NCBI GenBank assembly: GCA_024516035.1 | Contig: CM044955.1 | Location: 15,740,079-15,804,078, forward strand | Origin: Bactericera cockerelli | Lineage: Eukaryota > Arthropoda > Insecta > Hemiptera > Triozidae | Direction: 5' to 3' | Length of the DNA stretch: 64,000 nt | Part shown: piece after piece, positions 10,846 to 22,835 of the stretch | Numbering within the stretch: position 1 is the stretch's first letter | Layout: each line of letters begins with the position of its first letter | Made by a program: the position numbers and the translations under genes | The notes under the pieces: model-generated | The model's database searches: none | What the model was told of the DNA's origin: nothing | The model's input: the letters and a program-made list of their open reading frames with translations, nothing else

Positions 10846-13795
10846 GTAACATCTTAGAGTGCCACGAAGGCTGCCTACCAAACCAATAAATGGTGTGGTT
10901 TTCTCCATTGTACACCCGAACAGAAATTTTTTGTCAAATATTGTTTTTTGTATTACGGAGTATCTATCGCCAAAGGTTAAAGGTCTGTCGCTAGAAATTT
11001 TTGCTTAACCTAGCGTCCAGAGCAACCGGGTTTAAACATGAGACCACAGCTTCTAGCCAGGAGGTTATTACCACAGTTAAAAGAGTTTTTCATAATACGT
11101 CTTCAGAGTACACGTTTTCTTCTCCCAGGTAACGCTGAAAAGTCGCGAGCGCAACGGTTCTATTACTGGAACCGAATGCCCGACACTCCTCCAAAAGCCA
11201 GAATTCCCAAGGTCAGAATTTATCCATCAACTGTGTGCAACTTGGATGAGGTGGCCAAATCCCAAATGTTGGACCTAATCAAATATCAGCGAGGTAAGGA
11301 GAAATTCATCGGAAGTAAAATTATTGATTATTTAGTTATTACATTCCTAAAGTAAAATATACAAATATATTACTAAGGGTGCGACATATATTAACATTTG
11401 TTCAGCAGCATTTCATGGGTTGAAAATTCTCTGAACGGGCGAGAATAGGCCGAAAGTGATATTTCTTACAGTTTGGACCTGTATTATTGAATGAGAAATC
11501 TAGACTTATTACTAATAATGTAATTAACTAATTATATATTCAACGGACAAGATATATAGTCTATACACTCTGTACTATTCCATTAAACCTCATACTTTAT
11601 TATTGAATGTTAGCAGCTTTACCCTTATAAGAAGTTCACACTGTACCAAATTGAAAAAAATTAAAAAAAATTTTTTAAATATCATGTTTATCATTAAAAC
11701 AAAATTAAGGAAACTATGGCCAAATCACGTAGTAGCAAACGATACCAACAGCGACATTCCTCACATAATGCCATTGACTGCACTGGCATGCACCTCACCC
11801 AAACATCTATCTACCACCCGAGACATATCAGGCCATTGGACTAACATGTACTTATCATGACTAATACTGTTGGAGTGATTGAGTTTATACTTCAGATGAT
11901 TGAGAGCTGAGTGGTATGGAGATTTTTAATTACCCTATACGCCTGGGAAGGCTCGGCGTCCGTGAACTTTGCAGTCAGTTTAATGACAATTGCACATGCA
12001 ACCATTATAGGGTGTCCTGAAACCTACGCACGAGACAACAAACAAAAATCAACAGTATTCACACCATGAATTTTTCATTTAATTTGTAAAGAAATTCCAA
12101 CCATGCTCGTGTATTATAATGTTTTTCTTGGCGTTGCGAAACTAGCGTTTTGCTTGATTTCCTCTAGAAAAACATGGATTCTTTTTTCGTATGAATCAGC
12201 CATGTTTTCGATATTAAGAGTTAGTAGAAGTAGTAGTAAACTCTTTATTGAAATTTATTAAAATAAATCACAATCTCCACCCATGATCTTGCACCACATT
12301 GAAAAGGAAAGAGTTATAAGTTTGTAATGCACAACACTTTACAAGAAGTTTGTGCAGTGTGGCTCTCGTATTGTTCAACATTTGCGAGAATTCCTATGAC
12401 TATTAACTTCTTGCGATGAAATGATTACTGATTGCAGCAATGGAACTCGCTCTGTACGATCAAGCTGAGTGAAGCACAAGATGATTCCTTTATTTGTCTA
12501 AATTTGCAAGTTTTTATTCTCATTCAAGCTTCATTTAGGTACCTAAAAATTCATGAATAATATCTCAAGTAATAGTAGTAAAGTCTTTTTTGAAACTTAT
12601 TTACATAAATCACAAAGGGTGGGATTATGACCTCACAGGCAATTTCTACCATCCAACCCATAATCTTGCACTACTTAAAACAAATATATCTTAAAAGTAA
12701 TTTCTCTCACTAAAAATCTTTTATTCCATTTAGCGCTAATCCTACAGCTACAGCAAGAAAAAATTTCGAAGACTGCTACGACTGATCTCTGTCCGAAGAT
12801 GACCATTCCAAGTTTCGAAAGCGAAAGATCTTCTGACGAAAGGAAAAGAGAGAGTTTAGAAGTTATCTTCCAAAGGAAAGAGGTAAATTAACATTTAGTA
12901 CAAAACAAATAAAACATTAGTTTTTTTCTGAATTTCATTTTCATTAAAAATAAAATACGAATGCAATTAAGGAAGATAGTGTATTTTCTCCTTGGAAAAC
13001 TAATTAGAAATGAAAAAATTAAAAGTTAAGAAATGAAATAAAACCCCAACAAACGTGACAGGACAAGGTTTGATATTTTCTCTAATAAAGAAACATTTCT
13101 CTTTTTCTCCTACCTAGAATCCATCAACATCGAAACATTATCCAAGTTCTCAGAATGTTGCCAAAAATCTTGAACTATTTTTCGACGTTTGCATTTCAAG
13201 TATGGAAATAGCTGGTGAAATGTCCACAGCTACCAAAACAGAAATCAGAGTACCCCACGCTACTTTTCAGACAACTAGTGAAGGGCCGTCCTCTTCCTCC
13301 CACGCCTTCACGAACAGCAATAGAGGTTTACTCTTTCAAATCAAGAAAAGTCTCTACTCATGGCAAGGATCCTTGATTTCGTCATTATTTGGCCAAAAAA
13401 CCTTCCAGTGCAAAGACGCTCCTGAGAATCAGAAATATTCTCCCAGCCTGAGCGAGAGACAAAATTGCAAGGCGAATGATTCCAGGAACCTAGTGTCAAT
13501 TGTTGAATCAACTGGACATCTTGAACTAGGGAATAGCAATGCTGATGTAAATGAGGAGCTCAGGCTTGAACTGATAACCGATCTACTGGATAGAGTCCAC
13601 CTTAATATTGAAAAGGAAAAAAATGGGATGAAAGAAAATAGTACCTTAGATGAAAATTCACAAAACTCAACAGCTACACTTGAACTGCTGAAGAAAATAT
13701 GTGAAGAGTCTCCTGAAGAGAAAAAAAGAAGAAACGAAGTCGCGGAGTTAGTAGATCAAGAAAATACGGTTGCTGTTGAGACGAAACTGGACTGA
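10333..13795 (+). CDS. Spliced protein-coding gene, product unrecognised (whole gene span)
   Basis: Four exons (10333-10845, 11021-11293, 12734-12882, 13118-13795) join in one reading frame to a TGA stop at 13793-13795. They give 537 residues counted from the split codon at 10333. All introns have GT-AG borders, and the phases agree at every junction (1, 1, 0), which is unlikely by chance over four ORFs. Introns are 175, 1440 and 235 bp; the large one holds LINE-like fragments. The product has a His-rich start, a central basic and hydrophobic part ('LLARRLLPQLKEFF', 'RFYYWNRMPD'), and a Ser/Glu/Lys-rich tail with no predicted membrane segment. I recognise no family. An AATAAA lies 235 bp after the stop. 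This is the only convincing host gene here. Confidence 0.7.
11021..11293 (+). CDS. Exon of the unrecognised spliced gene (91 codons)
   Basis: The acceptor after 'cttaacctagcgtccag' (AG at 11019-11020) gives phase 1 and joins as GAG (Glu). The donor is a good consensus, CGAG|GTAAGG at 11294. The encoded stretch is basic ('RPQLLARRLLPQL', 'KARIPKVRIYPS'). An alternative acceptor at 11013 would give phase 0, which does not match the upstream donor. Confidence 0.7.
12222..12300 (-). repeat. LINE-like 3' end fragment in intron, copy 1
   Basis: The text 'agtagtagtaaactctttat' followed by 'tgaaatttattaaaataaat' reads on the minus strand as a retrotransposon 3' end: an AATAAAGAG-type signal followed by a TAC/ACT microsatellite tail. 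A diverged second copy follows at 12568. Both sit inside the 1440-bp intron of the spliced gene. Confidence 0.45.
12568..12685 (-). repeat. LINE-like 3' end fragment in intron, copy 2
   Basis: It parallels the copy at 12222: 'agtagtaaagtcttttttga', 'ataaatcacaa' and 'cccataatcttgcac' correspond to blocks in the same order. Two separate insertions of one family, or a local duplication, could both explain it. Confidence 0.45.
12734..12882 (+). CDS. Exon of the unrecognised spliced gene (50 codons)
   Basis: The acceptor is 'tttattccatttag|CG'. The G left from the previous exon plus CG gives Ala, and the frame then stays open ('LILQLQQEKISKT', 'ERSSDERKRESLE') to the donor AAAGAG|GTAAAT at 12883 in phase 0. 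The exon has no internal ATG start context and was found only through splice-phase agreement. It is rich in Glu, Lys, Arg and Ser. Confidence 0.65.
13118..13795 (+). CDS. Terminal exon of the unrecognised spliced gene (225 codons and stop)
   Basis: The acceptor 'ctttttctcctacctag|AAT' has a strong pyrimidine tract. The frame is open upstream of ATG 13202, which is therefore an internal Met, and continues for 225 codons to TGA. The product is hydrophilic, Ser-rich in its first half, with an acidic and basic tail ('EESPEEKKRRNEVAELV') likely to be helical. The leucine-rich stretch 'LRLELITDLLDRVHLNI' may be an amphipathic helix. No domain was recognised. Confidence 0.75.
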   Translation, partial: NPSTSKHYPSSQNVAKNLELFFDVCISSMEIAGEMSTATKTEIRVPHATFQTTSEGPSSSSHAFTNSNRGLLFQIKKSLYSWQGSLISSLFGQKTFQCKDAPENQKYSPSLSERQNCKANDSRNLVSIVESTGHLELGNSNADVNEELRLELITDLLDRVHLNIEKEKNGMKENSTLDENSQNSTATLELLKKICEESPEEKKRRNEVAELVDQENTVAVETKLD

Positions 13796-14029
13796 GCCAA
13801 AGATGAAAAGCTCTCACAACAAAATATATGTATGTGTATCCATGCTGTAAATATTATCTACCCATTAAAAATGACAAAACAATTGATAGTATTCCAGTCA
13901 TACTTTAAAGAAAAGCAAAACATTTACTCACAGTTTAGCAAAGATACAAAAGCAGCCAGAAAATTTTATAAAGCGCAGGTAGATCACATGACATTGATAA
14001 TCAAATTGATATCATAATTCAAATCGCTA

Positions 14030-14035
14030 AATAAA
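14030..14035 (+). terminator. Polyadenylation signal AATAAA of the spliced gene
   Basis: A canonical AATAAA lies 235 bp after the TGA stop, within an AT-rich 3' untranslated region. It is the first canonical AATAAA after the stop that I see and fits the end of the + strand transcript. Confidence 0.5.
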
Positions 14036-14039
14036 CAAT

Positions 14040-17000
14040 TCAGTAAGTAATGCTACAATTATCGCTGGTGTTGAGTGTGATCGAGATGAAAGTAACAGGA
14101 ACTGAATCCACAAGCAGGAGCCTGGAGAACAATACATGTGAAAGTAAAACTGAAGCCAATCCTGCAGTGAAGAGCATGCCAATAGCGACGGAATGCAGCG
14201 CGATCAATTGAATCAATTAGGTCAGAATGAGCACATGGGGGGCACTGAGAGTAGTTGGAACCAGTTGGGTACTTAGTGCTCATAGCTCAAGCTGGAAAGG
14301 TCAAAGGATCAGGCAGATTTAATAGGAGGCGTATAAGAACACGATTCTTCTTTTATTTCAAACTTAGGGTCCTGCATGTAAAAGTATAACTACCTTACTC
14401 TTTGGAGGGTTAATTTCTTCAACTAGCCACTAAAATCACCCAGACTGAGTGGGCCCAAAATAACAGTGTAAAACAAAATCATTTTTTATAATAAGAAGTG
14501 TAAACATGAACCCTGATTACCATGAACCACGACGGACAACAATCTACGTTCGACGTTGTGTTGGTTCAAAACCTTAAATGTTCTCTTATTATGTCGGTGT
14601 ATTCAAATTGAGAATAGTTGCAATCTCCGGAGGTTGCGACGAAATTTATAGAGGCCATTTTACAAACTTTGTAGGAATAAACTCCCAAAAAAACTTTCAT
14701 ATTGCAACTTCTGGCCAGGGCGTAGAGTTGCATCGTGTGCTGTCAAAGCTATGGTAATATTTTGACCGATATTATCTTAAATACATGGTTCATAATCATC
14801 ACAAAGGGTTCATGAAATAATTTACACACAAAAAAAGTATCTCTAATACATTTTTTTACATGATACATCGGTCTTTTTGGTAGAACACCCGTTATGCTAA
14901 ATAAGCTTTTGAGAGGTTCACGTGTTCTAAAATCCACATTTATATTTGTAAAACTATCTTGGCGTGATTGGCGATTGTTACTTTTTTCTCCATGACAAGG
15001 ACATTAACTTCTTTTAGTCTTTTCCTTAAAATTCTTCCATTTGAATACAATTGAAAGCTTTTTTTAATGGGGAAAATATAACACACCGTTAACGAGTTAC
15101 TTCTTATCTATGCCACATTTTAAAGTGATCAAAAGTTCCCTTGTATGGAATTCTTTCTTTTCCCCGTTGCAAAGGTTACTCTGATTGCACACAGAAATGA
15201 CGGAGGAAAATGGATGACTAGCTTCGACGAGGCCAAACACGACTTGGGCATGAGTGGCCATGGGTACTTGTATTAATGAACACAGAAACTTGAACAAATT
15301 GTAGAATTTCATTTCCAACATCATGTTGACTAAAAATAAACTAGATGTCCAAGACATTACGTAACATGGAAGCTCTAACAACTATGACCCACCGTTTGAA
15401 CTCTCTCTCACAACATTGAAACTCATCGCTAAAAACAACATGGTTACACCAAAAAAGCCAAGACTTGACTGCTGCCGGTTGGGTGAACTTGAGAACAAAG
15501 AAGTAAAGTTCAGGAGCAGCCATATCAGAATCGGTTGACAAATAGGTCTCGCGCCGGATGATGGATGGGCAGCTCGCGAGGGCATCACGCTAGTTATTAC
15601 AACCACTCGTACGATACGAACCCGGAGTAGTCGGAACCAGCTCCGAGTAATTGAGCTTTCAGTGGCGGCGGCTGTGAGGATGAAAGGGGAGAGAGTGGCA
15701 GAGATTATCATTAACTCTGATGAAACAGAGGAAGAGACAATGATGAACTTTCAATATTATATAAAACTAGGATTCTTTTAATCCTAGTTTTATATAATAT
15801 TACATATACCTAACAATTTGGATTTCTAATATGAACCTAATAATAAATAATGAACTTTTAAGTAAGAGTGGATGTTAAATAAACAGGGACTAGCTGTCAC
15901 ACCGGCACGGCGCGGCGGTGAGAAATAACAGTTGTGATTTGAAAAAATGGGATTTGGCGGCCGATAGCTTTCGATTTTTTCAGCGTTGAATATAACGATT
16001 CAATGTGTGGTAGAATCGTAGAATTACTACCGTATTCAGGCTATGTGCCCAACTGACTGAATGAAGAGTTCAGAAGCGATGGTGAAGAATTCAGAAGACC
16101 ATATACCTATGATTAAATATGATGCTGAAGTTGAACCGAAGTGAACATCAAAGAAAAGATCTTTTCTCTGACACAAATCTCAATGTCTCTTCCCGCAAAT
16201 ATCAAATTTCCAGTTTTGTTCAAAAATTAAAAAAAAAAAAATCGACAATTAGCACCAAACATAGATACGCCACTGACGGCAATTCAAAACTGGTTCCACG
16301 CTCGACCGTACTCTAAGGACATTGACCATCACAAAGTTGCCCACTATCAACAAAGTCACCGGGAGGTTCAAGTTTAACAACAACACAGCAAAATCTGCCT
16401 GGTTCTGGGCCTGTCATGTTATGATTGTATACGGTGATGATGTGAGGACTACTGTTATTAATGATAATAAGGTATTGTAATTTGATTATATGTACTTTGA
16501 TTACATGTACTTTGTACATACGTTAGTGAAATGGCATATTGTTTAACGTGTATAATTTGTAAGCTAGGGTTCTTGTCTTGAGTAAGGCCCCGAAAATATC
16601 AAAAAGAACAATTTATTGTAAATTAGAATAAGTTTCAAGTGCTTTATAAAATGTACTGTCTCTCCTATACCTATTTGTTTAATGTAAGTATATATTTATT
16701 GGAACAGTTCTGGTTGATATGACGTCACAATATGTACACAAAATGCAATTTGGCCGAAACAAATTTCCTACTGCTATTTTTCATTTATTACTTCAGATAA
16801 AATTTTACTCTCAATAGTACGTATACGTAAATCTCCTTGGGCATTATTTTATTGTTTCAATCAAACGTGATTCATAGCATCAATAAAGTGTTTTAGAAGT
16901 TCTTTCTTGGCAATATCTCTGGCTCCAGGCTTTATGTGAGTCACCATTCTATTGGAAACCCATTGGGAGACTTGGCATAGAGTCCTTTTCTTTATTAACT

Positions 17001-17250
17001 AGGAGACTTTATTAAATCAAGTTAAATAGGGGACCTCCTGTGATTTCTTCTTCTTTCATCCTCCAATTTCCTTTGTGAGTACTTGTTGTGTAGTACAGGA
17101 CCGTGTGTAGGCGCTCTGAGGGTTCATTTTGGGGAGCTCACAATTTAAGCATTTTGAACAGAGATGAAAAGAAGATCCGTTAGCAAAATAATCACCTTCT
17201 TAAATACAAAGGAACGTATCGTTTTCATTATTGGACTCAGGGTGCGTTTT
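14040..17250. other. Intergenic stretch with one perfect hairpin
   Basis: No gene is supported; ORFs of up to 109 codons on the minus strand at 15097-15711 overlap each other and have no recognisable domain. The region 15580-15680 is somewhat GC-richer. The only structured element is the hairpin at 15750-15800. Confidence 0.35.
15750..15800. repeat. Near-perfect hairpin sharing flank with 39480
   Basis: TATATAAAACTAGGATT and AATCCTAGTTTTATATA pair around a short loop (CTTTT) at about 15755-15797. The following text, 'attacatatacctaacaat', recurs after a related but unpaired 'tatataaaaccaggattctt' at 39488. The hairpin is therefore the end of a dispersed repeat, not an isolated terminator. 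Confidence 0.55.
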
Positions 17251-17485
17251 TATAATAATAATAATAATAATAATAGTAGGTGCTCTTTAGTGGAAGGTAA
17301 CCACTAGGCGAGGTTAATGCTTAAAGCATTTTCTACCACCTAAAACCTCAAGAGTCTTATTATTATGTGGTCATATACTCAAATAAATAAGATAAAATTC
17401 ATACATTAGGTGGGATTCGAACCAACGAATGCCAACGCTACCTGGATTACCAGACCAGCGCCTTAACCACTTGACTAACACTGCA
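17251..17485 (-). mobile_element. SINE family B copy (B1)
   Basis: On the minus strand there is a tRNA-like head ('gttagtcaagtggttaaggc'), a B-box-like 'ggttcgaatccc', the family body ('gtggtagaaaatgctttaag', 'ggttaccttccactaaagag') and a TTATTATTA tail (17251-17275 on +). It matches the copies at 22268, 30629 and 35331. Confidence 0.8.
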
Positions 17486-17768
17486 CGAGGTTTGTTTTTA
17501 ATGTCACACTAACTATATAGTTGATTTCGTTAATTACCGCTTGATTATTATAGTCAATGATTTTCTTCCAAAAGTATTCATCAAAATGTTATTGATAACA
17601 CACTAAACTTATAGAACTAATCAGTCGATTAGCGATTTATCACCATGTTAATTTTATTGATAAAGCACACTGACTGAATAACCCGTTAGCTATTTAGCAT
17701 TTTTTCGCAAGTAATCTTCAGTTTGATAAATGTGGTTGTGGATGTGAGACTTCAGTATTAAAATTTCA

Positions 17769-17938
17769 CTTTTTTTTTATTTGGGTTTAACGTCGTTTTC
17801 AATTGCATGGTCATATCACGACGGGGCTGTTACCCTCCATTCGCAGGGAACTCACAAACCTGCTACCCACATTACCCTCACCCAGCCTGGGTTGGGACGA
17901 AATGCCAGCATCACGAAGTCTTCACCTTACTGGACGAA
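17769..17938 (-). mobile_element. 5'-truncated 5S-type SINE (family G, G2)
   Basis: Read on the minus strand this matches the 3' two thirds of the 5S-headed SINE at 39573: 'gatgctggcatttcgtccc', 'acccaggctgggtgagggta', 'atgtgggtagcaggtt' and 'cgtcgtgatatgaccatgca', then an A-rich tail (T run on + at 17770). The 5S portion is almost all missing, as expected from 5' truncation. Confidence 0.75.
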
Positions 17939-17989
17939 ACTTTATTAACATTATTTACAATCGTCACGTATAGTAAAAATTAGTTAGGT

Positions 17990-18230
17990 CTCTTTGAAAA
18001 GGAATTTTCGAAATTCACCTGACACTCCAAACGAGAACCCCTTTTTTGGACGCCCCCGGAAATCGAGAGGGGATTATTACCGGTCTCCGGGAACTGAAGC
18101 CAGAACCCCGGGCCTAATGGTCGATCCACCCGCGGCGCTCGACATTCTAGCTAATGGACTCTCGCATATTTGTATGGCTTATGGCTCTCCTATTGGGCTA
18201 TTGTGTTATACGGAATGGGCAACGCAATAA
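17990..18230. other. GC-richer segment, possible SINE remnant
   Basis: The text 'gaactgaagccagaacccc' near 18090 has the spacing of a minus-strand B box and acceptor, and 'cgacattctagctaatgg' could be part of a tRNA-like head. The 78-codon ORF across it is not convincing. A decayed SINE is the best reading. Confidence 0.25.
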
Positions 18231-18913
18231 TTTACAGGATTTCTCTGCAAGGAGCTTTAGTTTCTTGAGATTTATGAAAAATATTTAGATGTACATATAA
18301 TTAGTGGTGTGTGATAATAAGTTTGATTTATGTCCAGCTGAAGAAAAAAATCCAAAAAATATAAAATATAATAAAAAATAAAAATTACTAGATAATGCGG
18401 TGTTTTCCAATGAGAACTTTCAAACTATAAGCATTATTATCTGTGTATTTACATTGCATTTTTCTTGTGAAGAACAAAAGAACTCTTATTTTTCTCATAT
18501 CAAATATTTTTTCCGTACATGTGGATTGCCAGAATCGTACTCGCCTCGAGAGAATTAGGGATAGGTGCGCTATTCACTAAACTATACCACCCCTAGCTTA
18601 ATTAATGTCGTCAGGTTTAGCTTAAACCACAGTTGTGGGATACTTTAAAACAGCTTTCTTCAAACTAAAGTAGATTTATATTTTTATGTATACGTACGCT
18701 ATGAAATAAATTATCCGGCACAGATAACTTATCAATGAGTTCATGCGTGTTTTATCGGACCTTATAAGTTTCTGGACCAGTTATAGATAGCAAACATACC
18801 TGAAACATAGACAAGAAATAAGCTAAAATTAGTTTATTGAGCAAGATAATTCAATTATTACACAGTAAATAAATGTAAGATACTGGGCGTTATCTTATGT
18901 ACTTCACTCCTGG

Positions 18914-19055
18914 AGACCTCAGTAGCTTGATCGATAAGGCGGCGGACTTGTAACCTGGAGTTCAGCCGTTCAAGTCCCGCTTTCAGCGTAGATTTAATAA
19001 AGCTAGTTTGAGTAGTTGTGATATCACGAAAGTGATTAACACAAAATGATAACTA
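18914..19055 (+). mobile_element. SINE family C copy with perfect 14-bp target duplication (C2)
   Basis: The head ('acctcagtagcttgatcgat', 'aaggcggcggacttgtaacc'), the B box ('ttcaagtcccg') and the family 3' end ('atcacgaaagtgattaacac') are intact. TACTTCACTCCTGG occurs exactly at 18900-18913 and 19056-19069, so the element boundaries are certain. The 142-bp copy has no A-rich tail. Confidence 0.92.
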
Positions 19056-19069
19056 TACTTCACTCCTGG

Positions 19070-20819
19070 GCAGGGACGGCCGGTGCTAAGGAGCTGCGGA
19101 ACTCCAGCACCCCCAGACGAAAAGGAAAGAAAAGATTTTTTTTCATGTCTCTCTAGCTTGTAGTGAATGAAAATCATTACGCATATTTCGAACAAAAATT
19201 CATAAAAATTATCATTATGATAAAAAAAATCATGCTAAATAAAAACTAGGTACCTAATTAACCTAATTATAATTAGATAAACCTTAGCCAAGCTTGATTG
19301 TAGAGAACATAAATATAAACTTTTGACCAATAAAGCTTTCATATTGGTTTTAGGGGCGAGCCAACTTCACGGAGCTATATCTAACGCGCTTCTTACTTTT
19401 TGGCTGCCGCGCTCCGTAGAGCATTTCTCTTTTCTCTGCTCATGCCTTATTGAAAGAGAAGGCATGGAGCAACTAAACCAACCCGCACAGCGGGTTGGTC
19501 TCGGGGGAGACGAGAAGGAGGCAAATAGTGTCCGCTGAAAATTTTCTAACTGACTGCAGAGCTAATAGAGTGATGTGACTGATGTGGTAAAAATTCGAAT
19601 TATTTTTAGATTTCCGTTCAGAGGAGGAAGAGGGGAAGCCCTCCGGCTTCCCCTTCATCCACTGAACTAATTTACTGGTTCCTTCCGGAACTAACAATTT
19701 TAGTTCAAGGTCTCCTTTGCGCCTGACTCGGTCCGTGCCCTTTCGTTCCGCGAAATTTATGTTAATAATTTCACGTGTTTTTGTTTTGAAAATTAATTAA
19801 TAGTCGATTACAATTTATTTAATGATTTAAAGTACAGTGTAACAAATAACAATTTTATTAATCATTGAATTTACCTAACAGTTTATTTTACCCAAACTTT
19901 TGTAAACATAATATCGGTCTATAATTATAACATTTATTTTATCCTTAATTTTGAATTCATTTTAAGATTAAATTTGTGCAATCAATTTAAGTTGGGTTTG
20001 AAACTTCTTATACTCGTAAAGGATATTAAAAGTAAATTAGCATTATCGATTCATTCTCTTTAAAGTTAAAAATGTATATTTTTACTTTTAGTATTGTTTT
20101 TTTTTTATCACAGAGGAATTAGGTAATTACATTTCAAAGCAGGTATGGAAAAACAAAATTAATTCAGTTGACATCTTATAATGAATAAGTTTTCTTTGTT
20201 TTCACTTTACAAAAAAATGATTTCAAACATAGGTACATATTTGATTCCGACTTCAATGAAAAAGCCATTCACAAGATTTGTTCGACATCCAGCGAATGGA
20301 TTCTACTCCAAATAATCAGTAAAGAGTAAGTCCTTTATAACTTCTCATTTTCTTTCTTTTGAACATTTTTTATTCTTATGTATGTTGAAAAAAAATCTAC
20401 AATGGTCGTGAAAAATAAACGTTATTCCAAAATTATCATCATAATATATTTGCGTCAGTTAATCATTTTTATAAATTAAAACAAATTAATTTATTATGAT
20501 ACTTAACCACTCTAACTGAATTCTCGAAAATCAGCATACGTGAGACTTGAACTATTGACCCCCTAGTTAGAATTCCCTCTCCCTGACATAACCACTTCAT
20601 CACTAGGCCTTGCAGACATGTATTAAATGTTGCATAGTTTTTCTTTTCGTAAAATTTTGACAGCACCCCCAAACCAAATTCCCACCGGCCGCGCCTGCTC
20701 CTGGGCTAAATTTCAAGTCAATCAAAAGCGGTATAGATGACTGCACAATAGCTATATTAAATACAGCTTTAATAAAGTTGAAAGTAGCAAAGTACCTATT
20801 TCTGATTGTAAAAAACAAG

Positions 20820-20850
<31 letters not shown>

Positions 20851-22260
20851 ATGACTGGATGAAGGGTAGATGGGTTCTATTTTTGATACTATCTTTCTCG
20901 TTGATGAGTCTGAGGGAGCTTACCCTATCATAAATTACCTGCACCATATGTCTGTCTGTGCGTCTGTTGACATCCCCAAGCATAATGAATTAAAAATATG
21001 AGCACAGCTACAAGGTAATGATGATAAAAACACAGCTATGCTGGTTATTAATTCCGAACTAATCTAAGTGGGTGGATATTGATGTTGTTACTAACAAGGG
21101 GTAGATCCATCATTGAATTAGGTGTCTGCATCAGGGACATACACACTGGCTGTTATTTGTCTGATGTTGAAAAGCAACGTTGAGTTTGGAGAAGACACGA
21201 ATTGGTGCTTCGCACGAATCACTTGATTGATTCATTTGTATTTTGTAATAAACCTAATTATGACGCTTGATTCTCATAACTGATTTTTAAAGTACGCAAT
21301 TTCTAACAATTGTAGACAAAAAAGTAAGATTTTCTTATACAACTTTGTACTTCTACTTTAAGATAATACATTTTAATTCCAATAATCATTTTAAATCCAA
21401 ATCAAGGTATGAAACTATGAATATAGGTATAGGAATGGCTAGCTGTATCAATCGGTCAATGTCTCTGAGGAATTCTCAAGCAGCCCAGAGCAAAAGCAGG
21501 CTTGTTCATTCATAATAATCATTATAGATATATAGTTATTACTTATATTTACGTAGATGTAAGGTAGGTATTTCCTGTACGCGCTTTACAAAATGCTCTT
21601 GGCGATATCAAACACAGATTAGGTCTAGGAAACTTAAAGCTCAAACATAAATCAAAGTAAGTCCAATAGCTACTACTACATTACATACATTCATACATAA
21701 TGATGTCTTGCAGGAATTTAATGTGGACTTGAATTCATAAATGCTGGATGGACACCGCCTGGACCTCATCTAAATGGTCTGTAGTTTATTTCTGGGAGTT
21801 TGAAAGATTTTGTATCATGTCATCTTTGGACTAGATAGTTCGGTTTACCAGTGTTCTTATCTTGTCATCTTCGGGCTAAAGATAGCTATCAGATTATCTT
21901 CGACGTAAATCAAGACCAAACAAGCTGAATATTTGGGCGAAGATTTGAGTCAGTGGATATCCGCGGGCGTCCTGCTATTATGCTGATTTATGGACCCCAG
22001 TCCAAATACCTAGAGTCCAAGCTATAGAGTATAGAGGATTACCGGCAGGTAGTAATATGGTTCTTCTGAAAAAGATTATATCGTATTGTGACCTCAGTTG
22101 AAAGTTGTCAGGCGAATGAATAAAACGAATAGTAATCCTCAAGTTGTCGACTTCACGCTTTTCATATTCGTTGCTTCCGGAAGTTCAGCAGATTTCTCAA
22201 AGGCAATAAAAGTATAAAATTACTGTCAATTATTTCAATGAGACTTGAACAGGGAACCTC
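19070..22260. other. Intergenic stretch, AT-rich
   Basis: No gene is supported. A T run lies at 20819-20846. Short matching GC-rich blocks ('gacggccggtgctaagg' at 19076 and, inverted, 'caccggccgcgcctgctcct' at 20683, both next to 'ctcctgggc') suggest termini of an old inverted-repeat element, but I could not trace arms between them. The text at 20540-20620 resembles a decayed tRNA-like head. Confidence 0.3.
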
Positions 22261-22267
22261 CCAAATG

Positions 22268-22490
22268 TGCACTGGTAGTCAAGTGGTTAACGCGCTAGTC
22301 AGGTGTGGTAATCCAGGTAGCGTAGGGATCCGTTGGTTCGAATCTAACCCAAGGGTATGAATTTTCCTCATTAATTAGAGTTTGTGACCACATATAATAA
22401 TAAGACTCTGAGGGTTAGGTGGTAAGAAATGCTTTGAGTATTAACCTCGCTGATGGTTACCTTCCACTAAAGAGTGTTATTATTCTTATA
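22268..22490 (+). mobile_element. SINE family B copy (B2)
   Basis: The head ('ggtagtcaagtggttaacgc', 'gctagtcaggtgtggtaatc'), the B box ('ggttcgaatctaaccc'), the body ('gagtttgtgaccacatataa', 'gggttaggtggtaagaaatg') and a TTATTATT tail all agree with the family. Confidence 0.8.
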
Positions 22491-22609
22491 AACGAGTATA
22501 CTTATGCCCAAGCGCATGGTAAGTATAATGTGTAGGAACAATATCTAACTCGTTTAATTTATTATTATTGCTTTTTGTATTAGGTACTTATTGTATAATA
22601 ACTTATATA

Positions 22610-22835
22610 ATAAATAAATGTGTTTCTTTGTGATATTATATGTCAATTTTAATGGGTAGCGCAGAGTTATATGACTTTTCCATATCTTTGATATCCCAGT
22701 ACATTGCTTTTGCCCCTAATTCTGCCACTGGTCGCTGCTAACTTGAAAGTACCTATACTCATTTTTAATCACGAGGATTGAGTGGACCCCGAACACCCAA
22801 GTGCACAGCAGAAAAAATCATATCCTGCTGACTAC
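22610..22835 (-). mobile_element. SINE family D copy lacking the promoter head (D3)
   Basis: The body matches D1 and D2, but the tRNA-like head is almost gone. On the minus strand the copy runs from its first bases (GTAGTC) directly into 'agcaggatatg', which lies after the B box in full copies. An exact 18-bp repeat, TGTATAATAACTTATATA, flanks it at 22592-22609 and 22836-22853. Both ends are therefore original, and the head deletion happened inside the element. Confidence 0.85.

Noticed and set aside
15097..15711. Overlapping 66-109-codon minus-strand ORFs
   Set aside because: They lie in different frames, have no domain or coherent splice links, and nothing suggests a gene.
15750..15800. 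Intrinsic terminator hairpin
   Set aside because: It is AT-rich, lies in intergenic eukaryotic DNA, and its flank recurs at 39480 as part of a dispersed repeat.
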